A DNA stretch of 64,000 bases. Origin: Fasciolopsis buskii. Its lineage: Eukaryota > Platyhelminthes > Trematoda > Plagiorchiida > Fasciolidae. The DNA is taken from the NCBI GenBank assembly GCA_008360955.1, contig LUCM01003711.1, forward strand, positions 1-64,000, written 5' to 3'. The position numbers and the translations under genes are program-made. Shown here in pieces: positions 13,001 to 26,096 of the stretch; the first letter of the stretch is position 1; every line of letters begins with the position of its first letter. The notes under the pieces were generated by a model, which was not told the origin of the DNA, did not search any database, and worked only from the letters and a program-made list of their open reading frames with translations.

Positions 13001-16000
13001 GTTGTTTCATCCTTGTTAGGAATCATCAGCAGTGCATATCCACCGCGCCCGAACTGGGACGCGAACCCGGGACGAACGATTTTGAGCCATTACGCTACTG
13101 GGCGGTCTTTGAACGGTTTGTTGAACTTCACTTTCATTATTGCTCTACTTATCATTGTTGAGGACCGATCATTTTCAATGCCAATCATCCCTTTCTCGTG
13201 TTAAGATGATCGGGACAGTGAGGCGCTCACACAACTTTAACGTTACTAACGAGATTTAGAGCTGGTTGCATGGATGACGCGTGTTGTATTGGGATATTTC
13301 CTGGTTTGCATAAATTTTTCCACTAAGTTTCATACATTTCACCCTCGAATGGATGTAGCGCTTCGAGACTGAAATCGAATCAGGAGTACACTGGTATGCG
13401 GGCAGTAATAATAATTGAAATGAACAACGCTATTTACCCGGTCAATTTTGTCGTATTGCGTCTTTCATTGTATATGCGAATTGACCAGTTCAAGAGTTCG
13501 GTAATCACGTGCTCTTATCCGCTTATTTTGTCAGTTGAAATTGTTTGGGATTTGCCGGATGATCAGTTTACTTGAGCCAGAAGATTCGTCTTCCAGATTC
13601 AGGTTCACCACGCATCAAGGTTCCATAGGTTGATACAATTTAGCGGCTGTGCCACAGTGAATCAACGGGGAACTCCATGGTGTCGCAGTTGCCTTAACCA
13701 AAAAAACTAATAGCGCTCTAATTTCCGGTTATCAATATCCCTCCAGACTAGCTGGTGCGCGTTACAAGGGCTTGCCCAGAACTTGAATGTGACCATCGTT
13801 TATGGGTGGGCTAACATGGCTGACAACATAAAGAATAATAAATTTTTCGGCTTACTGCAAATTCCGAATAAGAGTGTTTCACGGCTGTTTAGTACAGGAG
13901 ATTGATATGCGCGCATCGACCCTTTGAACTAATCTACATGCCATATCCAAGTTCCGGCGTCGAGGTTGCCAGCTGCTCCCATGTAGTGGACCCTGATGGG
14001 TGTGGGACGTTTTCTTCACTGCACTCGTGCTCCAAGCCTGTCGTAGTTCAGTACTCGGTTTGGGTTTTTTGACATCGAGTCCACCAACCTGAATACAACA
14101 CTATTTTGTGTTGCGTGCACAGTGACATGTTAGAGTTTTGGTGCCGATACACAGTATGAACTTAACCCAATAAGATCTCGCTCGTGGGCATCAAATACCT
14201 CTTGGATACCTTCATGATCTGGGCTGCTGTGTTTTCAAACAAACCAACTTCCTTTCATGAGAATTAAATTAAATTTTGCGAAGACTGTTCTACGGCTTCC
14301 GAAATTGGGAGAATGTTTCCATCATCGTAGTAAGAAATTTTACGTTATTCGTAGCGCTTCCTGTTATAACTCACTGGAAAAAACTCCATTGGTTGATTTG
14401 TACCCAAGCAAAAAACCTTTCCCAAAATGTAATACACTGATACGCTTTAGAAATACCTTTTATTAAACCGGCTACGATGACTTCACCGGCAACAGTAACC
14501 ATTCGTGAAAGTAAAGTGCACGAGCGAAACCAATGTGAGCTGTGCGTTGTTGCATTTTTATTACAAATCCCATTTTTGCTGACACTTGGCATATTTCAAT
14601 TTACTCATCTTTAAATTAAGAAAACCGTTTGAAAAATTGTTTATATAATGATGCTCAATCAACCATAATAGTCCTTATCATTGTTTCTTAGTAGCAATTT
14701 TAATAAAACTGTTTTCTATTTTTCGTTTGATAAATTTTCTTTCTCCGGAAATTTGCATACCCAAATGTTTTCATTCAACATCTTACAAATACTATTTTTG
14801 TTAACTTTGAGACGTTGGACGCGACTTGTATTGTATTGTATTCTGTAGAATTTTGCGTACAATCGATAATGTCGCATTTTCAGTCAAAAAAATGTAAGGG
14901 TAAAAATAAAACAGGGGGAAAATACAAATAAATAGATTGAAAAATACATTCATCGCCTCTTAAGAAATATAAAAGAACTCATCCAGGAATAAACATTGCA
15001 CATTAGGACAAGTTGCTCAACAATTCAACCGGAACACGGTCACGGTTTGTCAAAATTTGTGCTAAATATGGGAGAGTAGAGTTCTTATAGATATTGATTC
15101 CGGACGGTGTAGAACGAAAAACGGATCGTGTTGAAATATGAGAACAGCGCTTTGAAAGATCGTTGTATAGAGGAGGCGTAGAATCAGAAAGAATTTTGTG
15201 AACGAATTTCTCACATGCTGTTAAGTGCTGACCACATAGATTAAGGGACAATTCAGTTAGTGGTGCGAAGGGCACCCGGCTAATAATTGATAGCCCCCGG
15301 CGAAGAATTTTAGTAAGTAAAGATGGAACTCAAACTGGAGGATAGTAAAGAAGAATTGGAAAAACACGTTGGTATAGAAATCGGGAGATGGTATTTCGTT
15401 TCGCCTTGTAGTGCCGAAAGCTTCCTGATTTAAAATGACAATCTTCGGTGATTCTTTACACAGGTAGGAATGTGAGCAGTCCGCTTGAGATTTCTAGCAA
15501 CAGTAACTCCTAGGTATTTCACAGAATCAACCCTGGTAAGTGTTTTTGAGTTGACGGCAGACGTTTCGGCTGGGTGGGCCGACCGAGAGGGGGAGAGAGA
15601 ACAGTCATTCGAAACATTTAGATGTCTTGAGATTTAAACCGGCTGGTGCAGAGAGATCGTAAACAGAAGATAGGTTGTTGGAAAAACTTTGGGAATCATC
15701 GTTAGTCGAAACGTCTTGAGAGAGGGCAACATCATCAGCATACTTAAACAGATGATAGGGTGAGCTCGTTGATAAGTCGCTGATGTAAGTAGAGAAGAGA
15801 ACTGGTGAAAGAACAGCACATTGTAGCACGCCTGAGTCGTTAATCAACGGTTTTGAAATTTTCCCACTCGTTCGTGTGAACTGGGATCGGTTGGTAAAGT
15901 AAGTAATCAGACAGCCATGCTAATAAAGAACCGGGACAACCAAATGTTTCCAGTTTGTGAAGTAGAATAGACCGTGGGAGTAAGTCAAATGCTGAAGAAT

Positions 16001-19000
16001 AGTCCAGGAAGGCGCAACGCACAGATTTCATTGATACGTTTAAGGACTTACAAATGTAGTGACTGAGGAAGGCGACAGCGTCCAGAGTGGACCCGTTAGA
16101 TTTATAGGAAAAATGAAAAAAAGACGTCAGGATGATAAATAGAAGAACGCTGGCGCTTAAACATACCATACTCCGTCAGTTTAAGACCGGAAGACGTTAA
16201 GGCGACGGGGCGAAAACGTTTTGCTGAAGCAGTAGAACTGGTAGATTTAGGGATGGGAATAATAGTGACGGGTCTCCAACAGTCAAGGATGGAAGACGAT
16301 GTTAATGACGATTTGATTAGAGAAGTAAATACATCGGTCAGAGCCACGGCACCACGCCTTGAAAGAGCTGAGAACAGACTGTCAGGACCAACTTTTGTGG
16401 CAATTTTAGGGATGCGGAAGAAGTCGAACACCTCTTCCCTAGAAAAACTTGTAACTGTCGTATTATCACCCTGTCCAAATATGGTAGGGGTATAAGTGGA
16501 AGGATGGATGTGAGACGAATAGTGTTTCTAATGGACAACAGGTACCAAAGATCGCGTTGGCCGTCTCTGTGAAAGGCTTGACATTGTGATTGAACAGGGG
16601 GTGAATTTGATTTCTGAAGGCTGTTGCGTGAAAAGTTACGGAAGCGAACTCGGATTTGATTTGTTCGCCTGAAGGAATGGAAAGCTCACCTACAGTACAT
16701 CTTGGGCCTTAACTGAAGCAGTCAATGATCGCTACTTGAAAATGGAACACGCAATTTCGGAGGAAATAAATCAGAGTGGTTGGTAATAACTCCATCTAAA
16801 ATGGAACCGCCTCTAGTGGGAGAAATGCAGAGATCGATCAAATCAAACATTCAGTGGTAGAGTAGATGCATGATTAAAATCACCTGCAATAATATGTAGA
16901 TTGTTCTCAAGAAGAGGAACAATAAACACTAGAAGAGTTAAAAAAGATGCGATATTTTGTTGCGAGCTAAAATGGGCAACGCATAAATTCGTTGTGATAG
17001 TGCTGGTATGGCGAGAAAACCTAGGATGACACTGTGTCACGAGACAGCCAATCCCGTTTAGCGAGTACGTGTAAACAACTTCGGACTTGCCAGACCAGAA
17101 GGAGTTTATATATGTTGCCACACCGCCTCCAGTGTTCTTCTTGTTGGAAACTCTGTCCTGCTGATGAAGTCTGAAGATGTCTATCGACACCAGTGAGTCA
17201 GCGGTATCAAGGTTCAGTCAGGATTCTTGTATGCAAATGACACACGTGTGAACATGGGTCGGTGATTGAAGTGTGAGAGACAGATCCGACCTAAAAATCC
17301 AAAGCTTCGCAATGCTTATTATCTGGTTATATTTCTCCACATTGGGATTACAAGAAGCTAATTTGGCCAATCCGTCGTTTCATTTTCGCGAATACAGCAC
17401 AAACAATTAAATTGGTGCACTCAAATGACTTTGACACCACGTTTAACTCTGGTGCAGATCGAAGATTCTCTTATTTGAGGATCTGGCAGTTCCTTAGCCG
17501 AATTTAATAATATGCTCTGATTGACATAAAAATCTCGTCTATTAAGTGATTGTCTTACATCCGTTGTTTCTGCCATGTTTGTGCATGGCATTTTCGATAA
17601 TGTGGAAATTTCCATCGCTTAAGTGAGCCAACTGATACATCTAGGATAAAATCTTGCCGTCATTATTACCGAACGTAGTCAATTGACACATTCCGTTCGG
17701 TTTTCACTTTTCTTATTCAGATTAGTTCACCTTGGCAACTAAGGGGATCCATATTCAACTGGTCGTATTTACAGTATCCGAGCCGATTATTACAAGAAAA
17801 AAAAACTCGGGGTAAATATTAGGACGTTTGCTGACATAGATATGCTATGTAGAATTGATAATTTTGAAATGCTGTCGGCCATCTTCGAATGCGTCACCAT
17901 CAGTGACTATTCCTACTTTCTTGTCTACGTTTTTTCCTGCTATTCTTCGTTCGCTTCGTTTCCGAATGGTCTGCGCCGTGAGTGTATGATGAAAACCTGA
18001 ACATATTGGTGCAAATTAACTCGTTGCCCAAACCGACTTCCAATACTTTGAGACAGACCAAATTAGTTCAGTTTGTGACGATTTTTTCTCCCTATTGGGA
18101 ATCCGTCGTGATATTTGAATCCGGACGGGAATAGCATATTCGTCCAAAGAATGATGATTTTAGCAGTCAATGAAGCTGACAAGTATGATACCTGTTTGGT
18201 AGACTCAATGAATTACGTGCTTTCTCTCCTTCCCCGTTCTTGTTACTGTTTTACAGACCTTTGATCTACTTCGATTTTTCGCAGAAATACATGCTCATGT
18301 TTGCTTCCCAGATTTTGGCTGTTCCTGGTTTTGTGCTCCACGTCAACTCCATGATGAATGAAGTGAGTGACTGATTGTTTCTCATCTCTCACTCCGTTTC
18401 TGCCCGACATCCTGATTTATCGTGAAGAGAATATGCACATTTGTTCATTTAAGTGTAGACTATTATTAGCTACAACATCGCATTGCTCGACATTTCCCCT
18501 AGGATACATCACGCATGTTCGAATGACGATTTCTCTCAGTAGTCAGCAGCTCAGTACAAACAGGTGTGTATCGGGAGCCCCACCTTTATCGAGGCAACAA
18601 TCTACAGCTGTTAGAGCAGCGTTTTACTTTCCAAAGGCCAACGATCATTCTGTTTTTGGACTCTTGATAGATCTGCACTATGGCATTGGTTGTTGAGAAA
18701 AGAATTTCCTGAGATGTATGTATCGATTCTGAAAGAATTGTACCGATATACGTCAGGTTGGGTTAGGGCTTATGGTCAAATTTCACTACCCTTCGTTGCC
18801 TGCAGCGGAGTACGACGGGGCTGCCCTGTATCATCATTTCTTTTCAACTTTGTCATACAGGATGTTGTACAGAAGGCTTTATGTAGTCTTTTAGACGGTG
18901 GAGTTGAACTCATCCCAGGGAACAGAGATTTGGCTTTGAGCATGCCGATTATATCGCTTTGCTGAGTGACAATGCACAGGCGATTCAATGCACTTTAGAT

Positions 19001-22000
19001 CGGTTGGTGATTGACGTCTCTAGGTGCGGTATGTTTTGCAACTTCAAAATGCAAGGTACTTCTTCAAGACTGACAGGTACTTGTGCCTGCACTCATCCTT
19101 TGTGGTGATTTGTTAGAAGTAATCAATGGCTTCAAGTACCTCGGGGACCTGATCACATCTGACAGTGGTGTTGGGGAGGAGGTGACATCACGAATTGCGA
19201 AAGCCAGAGCAGCTTTCGCGAACCTACGACACTTGCGGCACCGTCATGAATTCAGGGTTTCGCTAAAATGAACGATGTACAGTGTCACAGTTCATTGTGT
19301 TCTGATTTAAGGTTGCGAGATTTGGCCTATTCGCTCTGAGGCTACCCAGCGACTTTCTGTTTTTGACCACCGATATCTCCGAAGCATTGCTAGTATCTGT
19401 TGGGAACATCGGGTGAGCGGTGACGAGGTTGGTCATCGTGTGTTGGGTGCAGACAGTTGTCTTCTAACTGACGTAATCGCTCTGTGTCGCCTTCGGTGGC
19501 TTGGATAGTTATTGTGTATACCTGTTCATCGTCTGCGATTTCGTGTTCTTTTTGAATGTGTTGGGCAAGGCTGGAAGAAGCGACATGGTGATCAGGCCAT
19601 AAACTGGTGTAAGAGTATGCAGAAGTTGGCTTCAGCTTTGGCCTCGACCGGTGCTTGCCGCCTTGGTGGTTGGGGTCCAAGAGGTGATGGTTGTTGTTGC
19701 TTGGAGATGCTGAGAGATATGGCTCATAACGCAAGCCAGTGGCGCGAATGTTCTGTGGCCTGTCTGTAGAACTCATCTCCGTTACAAACAAACCGGAAAT
19801 AGCAAAAATTCACAAATTATGAACGGTGGAAGCTGCCCTCCCAAAAAAGTTGTTTATTATTATTTTTCGCCATTTTTTGTCCCTCTACGAAGTTCCACTT
19901 GTATGTTGTTGCGTTGGCAGCGTATGTGTTTCCCAGCCGGTGCGTTATAAATAAATAAACAAATAAGTAAATAAATATACATTTCGTGTCACACTGATCA
20001 AAACACATGCTTCAGAATGTTTGCGGTTGTCATGACCGTGTCTTTGAACTGCTTGTAGACAAAAGATGGATTATGCCTGTATCCAATCAAGAATAGTAAG
20101 CTTTTACTTCGAAACACCAACACTCTATTCTACTCCATTCGGGCGTTAAATAAAATTGCGTTGACTGTGGGACTATCGGCGACCAGCTTTTCTGGGATAA
20201 TACGAAAAAAATGAACTATCCGTAGATCAATAGTCTGCCATCAGGGGAGAACCATGTCGTTTACCTACACGAAATTGTGTTACGTATCTGAACTTCGAAT
20301 CCAGAGTGACACCAAATGCACGATTGTTCGGCAACCTTTTGATCATGATCATCGTTCGGCATTAAACACTGAGGCAAGCCTCACTGACCGCTGCCTTCCC
20401 CCAGAGTTACACGTTTCTATAAAAAGAGTGAATGTCCAAGGGGAACAGGGAGTGGACCTACACAGGCGGGAAAAGATAAAATGCGGCTGCAGCCAACACC
20501 TTTTGAGGCCAAAACAAACTCCTCCAGCATGGTATATTGTCGGACGATTGGACGGAATAGTATGAAGTCCACCTTGGAATTCACTCTGATTTGACAGGTT
20601 CAACAAAGAATTAGAGATAAGCATTCACTTCTGCGCATCAAAGCTAACAAATCTCGAGTGAGCTATGGCACGGCACATTATTGTGCATCATGGTTATTTT
20701 TTCCAAAGCAAATTTTGAAGTGGCTATGAGAATCAATTATCGTGTGATTTTCACTAATTTTGTAATAATACACTTATTCTTGATTTATATTCATCGAGAT
20801 AACTGTTTGTACTAAATTACGATGAAAATCATCCAGTGATACGCATACTGTAGTTTTGTTAGCAAAATGATAAATTTCGGTCGAAATTCACTTTTGCGGG
20901 ATCTTGGAAACCTATTCGCTCGTTGTTAAAATAACTGAACCACTAAAACGAAACCCTTATAAATTTTTATTTGATAGAAAAATCAGCACAGCTACTCCCT
21001 GTTCATGTCATGTTTACTGTTCATTTTAGTCGGTCGTATGTATGATTTATTCGCTGAATGTTCCCATTGGATGGAGATCCGTAATTTTCATGGAAGTTTA
21101 GTTATTGTCAATGTGAATGCAATTGTTGCCGTTTGGGCTAATGTTATCTATTCCAAGAAAACAGACTTTTGATGGAATGTTGTAGTAAGATATCAAAAAA
21201 TGATCACCTCGATTAATGCCTGGGATTAGATGGGGTTTAATGAGAAATACCAAATTTGGCAAGTATTAGTGATCTGATCTGATCTACTACCATCGATACT
21301 GGAAAAAGAAATAAATGATCAATGCTGATGTCTTGCCGTAATGTGATGGAAAGAGTAAGCTGGTTTAAGGGTGCGCGTCGAAATGACCTTGAGTTCAACA
21401 TTCACGTTAATGAGAGTGAGGATTTGCGTTTATCAGAAGTTTTGCTATCATTTGCTACTAGTTAACATCGAGCACTTTTTTGTGTAGAATTTTTTGGTTA
21501 TTAGATGAATGCTTTCGACTTATTCATTAAGGCGAGTTATTGCTTTCAGTGTTAGATAAGCGAACGACTTTTGCTAATTTAATGACGTGGTTAGCCTTTG
21601 ATATCAGTCTGCAATGAATCATAGTGTGAATTTTAACTGCACAACCCGGTCGATATTCGTTTTTCATGCTCAGTGACTTTAACTGGGTACTAGACTACAC
21701 ACATTCAACCAATGAAAATTGAACTTGTTACTGATATCTCCGCTCCTTAGTCCCGTCTTGTCTACGGACAGGGAGCACTGCGATCATCATCTGGTACAAC
21801 AGTGTTATGCGCCTATTGCTGAGCTGCACGTTAATCTCGTGTATGATTTAGACAGCTCTTCGTGCACTGCCAGAGTATACCTCGTCGCTTAAAACTATGG
21901 CAGTACCATGCAGATATTTCATCCTTGTTGGGATCATCAGCAATGCAATCCGTAGCGCTCGAATCAGGAAGCGATTATGAATCGAACGTCGTAGCCACTA

Positions 22001-25000
22001 GGATAACCGGACCGGTTCTGGATTATTTGTTGTTCTTCCCATTTACCGTGGACCAATGAAGCCGCCTAGTGGTAGGTAGAATAGAATAGGATCACCCAAT
22101 CCAGTGTCATTTGTACGAGCCCAGTAGTCTAATACTCATCGTGTTTACTTTACATGGAGAAGACATTCGGCTCGATCGCAGGTGGAGTCACTGGTTTGCC
22201 CGGCGGCGGTCCATTGGATCAAGTGTCTTCTACTCCAAAAAGATCAGAGGCTTGAATTCCAGGTCCACTGGTCACTTTCGTGGTGCAGCGTAATTCGCTC
22301 TCGCCCGGGTCTTTATTACGCCTGATCTGTTGAGTACATTTATGGTTCTGTACGTTTCTAAACTACAGGATCATGCTTTTCTGCTCTTCTTCCTCCGTGT
22401 AATAAGTCCTATGACATGCTGTTTCCGCTATACTCTTGCGTAGTACACGCTATAAGAATGGAATAAACAACCGCTATTGTGAAAATTGGTATGTTTGGTC
22501 AATTTCATTTAGATTGATAATGTGACCTAGATTATACCTAAAATGTTCAAAAAGAACTGGCCTTGTTTGTCCAAACGAACCAGTGAATAAACGACCTAAG
22601 CAAGCAAATAGAATGCGGAATACACTCACCACCTCACCATAGTACTAATTATTCGTGTTGACAGTTAACAAAACGGGTGACATTGAAGGATACAACTGAG
22701 GAGGACGACATCACATAGTTGCTGTACTCCGATAACAATCAGGAACGTCGCTTTAAGCCGTCCTGTGAATTGGACTACTTTTTTCGACTGAACATTGCGA
22801 GATCGTTTGTTACCGAGAATCGTCTGTATTTAGAATGAATAATCCCGGATTTACTCTCGTCTTTACTCACTACATGTTCTTGTCTTAGCTCGACATCCGG
22901 CAATTTGTCCCTTTTTTTGCCTTTCAGGTCTATGATACCATATTGCGGGAACGATTGTGCACCAAAACTGTTCTTATTCTGCACGATAGTCCGCATGAGT
23001 TGGACACACTGGTGGCCTCTTTAGACGGATCATATGTATTATGTTTCATTGGTGAGTTGATGTATGCGTCCTTGATCCGTAGCCAAAAGCCGACATTTTA
23101 TTCGTTCATTCGAGTTGATTGTCATGCTAATGAATATTGTCCAATCGATCCCTCTTTACTTCGTTGACAATAGTTGAGTATAATGCAAGAATTGCCTTCT
23201 GTTTCAAGTCTATCACCACAGAGATGATGTAACAATGAGGTTGCCTTTGGCGCCACTATTGATCGCTGCTTTTATGGGGCAGTTGGAAAATGATCCGCGT
23301 TCGACGTTAATCCTCCGTTGCTGTTTTTGCATGCGCTATGTGAATGACATTATATGTCTATTATCGATTCTGTCGTTGTGAAGAGCCTACTTCCCACTTC
23401 CCAATAGGTTCAGTTTTAGTTGTAAAAAATTGCAACCCCAGACGGAAACAAACTTCTCCCGCTGATGACTTGATCCGGCAATCACAACGTGAAACGAACG
23501 GTGGATTCACTTTCCAAGCTTCGTATCACGGATCACGGGGAGCAGCCCTAACCGATGCGTTGCATTTTGGGAGAATATGTTCGGAATGCTTTGAACACAA
23601 ATCTAAACGACGTGGAGAACTTTCCCCCGAAACAACCCGGTAGCAGATGGGAACTTATTATTGTCAGGCTCGTTGCTCCAACGGATTTTTTTTATAGCTC
23701 TGAACCACTCCAGATTTCGAGGTCCCGCTGTAGTGCATCCCATCCGATGTGAGACATGCAGATATATATAATCTGAATACAAATTGTGTGCCATCAAAAT
23801 CATGCCAAAAAGAAGAATGAAAAAGAAGCAATGTGTTGAGTTCACAACACGTGCTAGTTATTCTTTTCCCCATTTCCACATCACCGACCATTCTTTGGGA
23901 TCCATTAGTCCTCTACGGGCTTGGGACTACCCTGTTGCCCAAACCGAAGTAGAGGGTTGACATAAGGAACCTTCTCTCGAGTCTTTGACCAAATGGTCTA
24001 ACCCACGAGGCAACAAGACTATGTGAACGTCACTGGGGATCGGTAACTACTTGTTCAGTTCATATGCCCTTCGGATGAAGTTGGACATCCCTCGTGTCCA
24101 GCACACCTTTCACCACGGACTCCAACGAGCATACAACCGTGTGCTTCGTACGCCGCTTGTGACTGGCTTGGAATCATAGTTTCGCCAACTCCGCTAGATC
24201 GCTTATCAGTGATCGGTCAACTCGATAGAAGACAATGGACGTTACCAGTCATCCTGGCACTGGTGGGAACACCTACGCCACGAGAGGGTAGTACGTGGGA
24301 CTTCCTCAGCAGAGGCTCTTTGAAAGGCCGGTCATTTGCGAGCATTTCGAGAGGCGTTCAGGGCGCGTAGCCAATTCAGAGCCTGAGACACCCACTCCGA
24401 CCATGCTGAGGTACTTGGAGGCACCTCGAAATGATGCGCTAGCTGTGCTTGTGCGAGGACAATCGTTCAGTTAAAATCATTCCTAACATTCAGATCAATA
24501 GTTCTTTTGTGTTTAAAAAACAAATCCCCTGGTCCCTCAGCCTTTCATGTGTATGCGTTCACATAAGTTTGATGTTAAGCACTTCGGCTACACGTGGTGA
24601 GCTCTTACTTAAACGCATCCGTTATCACTATGTTGTCTTACTGAGCATTAGGAACAATTGAGACACTCTTTGACGTGCGCATATTGCTACATGTCTTGTG
24701 CAGATGACGGCGTTGGTCACCCAGGTTAGTGGCTCATCGCATTCTAGGAATAGCGTAAGCAATCAGAATCTATCTTTCTTATTTTCCGTATAGGTTCAGA
24801 ATTGTTTTTTCCGAATTCTCTGGTTCCGTATCTTAAAAGGAAACCCTGTATCTAATGAAAGCGGTCGCAGTTTGTCATTCGGTCTTTGACTCAATTATGG
24901 ACTTCAGTCGTTATGCTAATCGGTTTCCCGTACATCTAGCTGTCTAAATGACCAAGTCTTAACACTGCGCTTTTTGATGCATTATTAGGATCGTGACGCA

Positions 25001-26059
25001 CCGGAAAAAAGCTCACTGGTCACTGTGACTCCTCCTAATGTGTTCTCCAGTGGCCTTCAGGAAATTTCGCACTTTTTCAACTGGGGATTTTCTTTGTTAC
25101 AGCAGAGCTGTGTAATAGTCTTCCATGGTTTCAGATCCAATCTCCGCGGATTAAAAGTGAAGCCTTCTTAAACTTGGGCCCAGGTTTTCAAAACCATGGG
25201 ATTTACGTTTGGTCTTGATCATGGTACTGAGTGTCACCATGTCAATTGATCACGCCTAAAAATGATCAACAAGAGCGGTCAAAAATATTGCCACTATCTT
25301 CCCCTTGTGGGGGATTCTTTTGTTGCAGAATATCATACCGATCCATGAGCGCTGGTTGCCACTTGACGGTTCCGACCTATTAACATCATAACGTTTGGTT
25401 ATTTTACTACAAGTGCATATGCTGATGAGACATGGCACTAAACCCAATTTACTTGCACCAGGTTTTAATGAAGAAACGAAGAAGGAACAATGAGAAGCGA
25501 AAAGTCGTTTTCGACGATTCTCAATCTTGTGAAGTGAATAATGTTCCATGTTATGATCATATTATTCTGGATGGAGGCTGGGGTTGACCTTTCTTTGTTT
25601 TTTTTAAGTCAATCCGATTTCAGCTATTCTCGAATACCTTTACTAATGGCAGGTTATCTGCGGTCTCAAGTGGCTAGACTACTCATCCCGTAAGCCAGCG
25701 ATTAAAATCATTTGTTGACCTATGGAAATGACTTGATCATTCATTTCGGTATGCACGACTGACGTGAGCACGCTTTCCTCATTCAACACAGTGATGTGAT
25801 GTCTGTCGATAGCGTGCACAGTCGTCAGCGGCGCTGTCAATCTATGAAGTAGTTATGAAATTGGTTTTGGGGGATCACTGACTTTTCTGCTCTGACCGTT
25901 GATCTGACACAGTAGAATTCCATCCATTTTGTGGTTTGTTCATTTCCTGTTCTCTTCAAAATTCAGAGAATTTGAACTGGTTTTAGCTGTTATCATGCTT
26001 ATCTCACGCTTTTGCCCATCAATGAATCCGTTTTGCAAACCTAATCAGTCGTTACTTTT

Positions 26060-26096
<37 letters not shown>

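Larger units (their letters stand above)
12179..18256 (+). other. Intron 8 (6.1 kb)
   Basis: Contains a family-A short repeat (12960-13115) and a minus-strand CR1/jockey-like element (14826-17340). I see no feature in 12180-12950, 13120-14820 or 17345-18256 beyond short unsupported open frames. Confidence 0.7.
18363..22927 (+). other. Intron 9 (4.6 kb)
   Basis: Carries a plus-strand RTE-type RT fragment (18660-19775), a minus-strand RTE tail (20340-20510) and a family-A short repeat (21900-22035). The stretches 20520-21890 and 22040-22927 hold no feature that I recognise. Confidence 0.7.

Noticed and set aside
13051..13098. tRNA gene suggested by A and B boxes
   Set aside because: No acceptor stem or anticodon arm can be paired; recurring copies with a shared non-tRNA tail show it is a SINE-type repeat.
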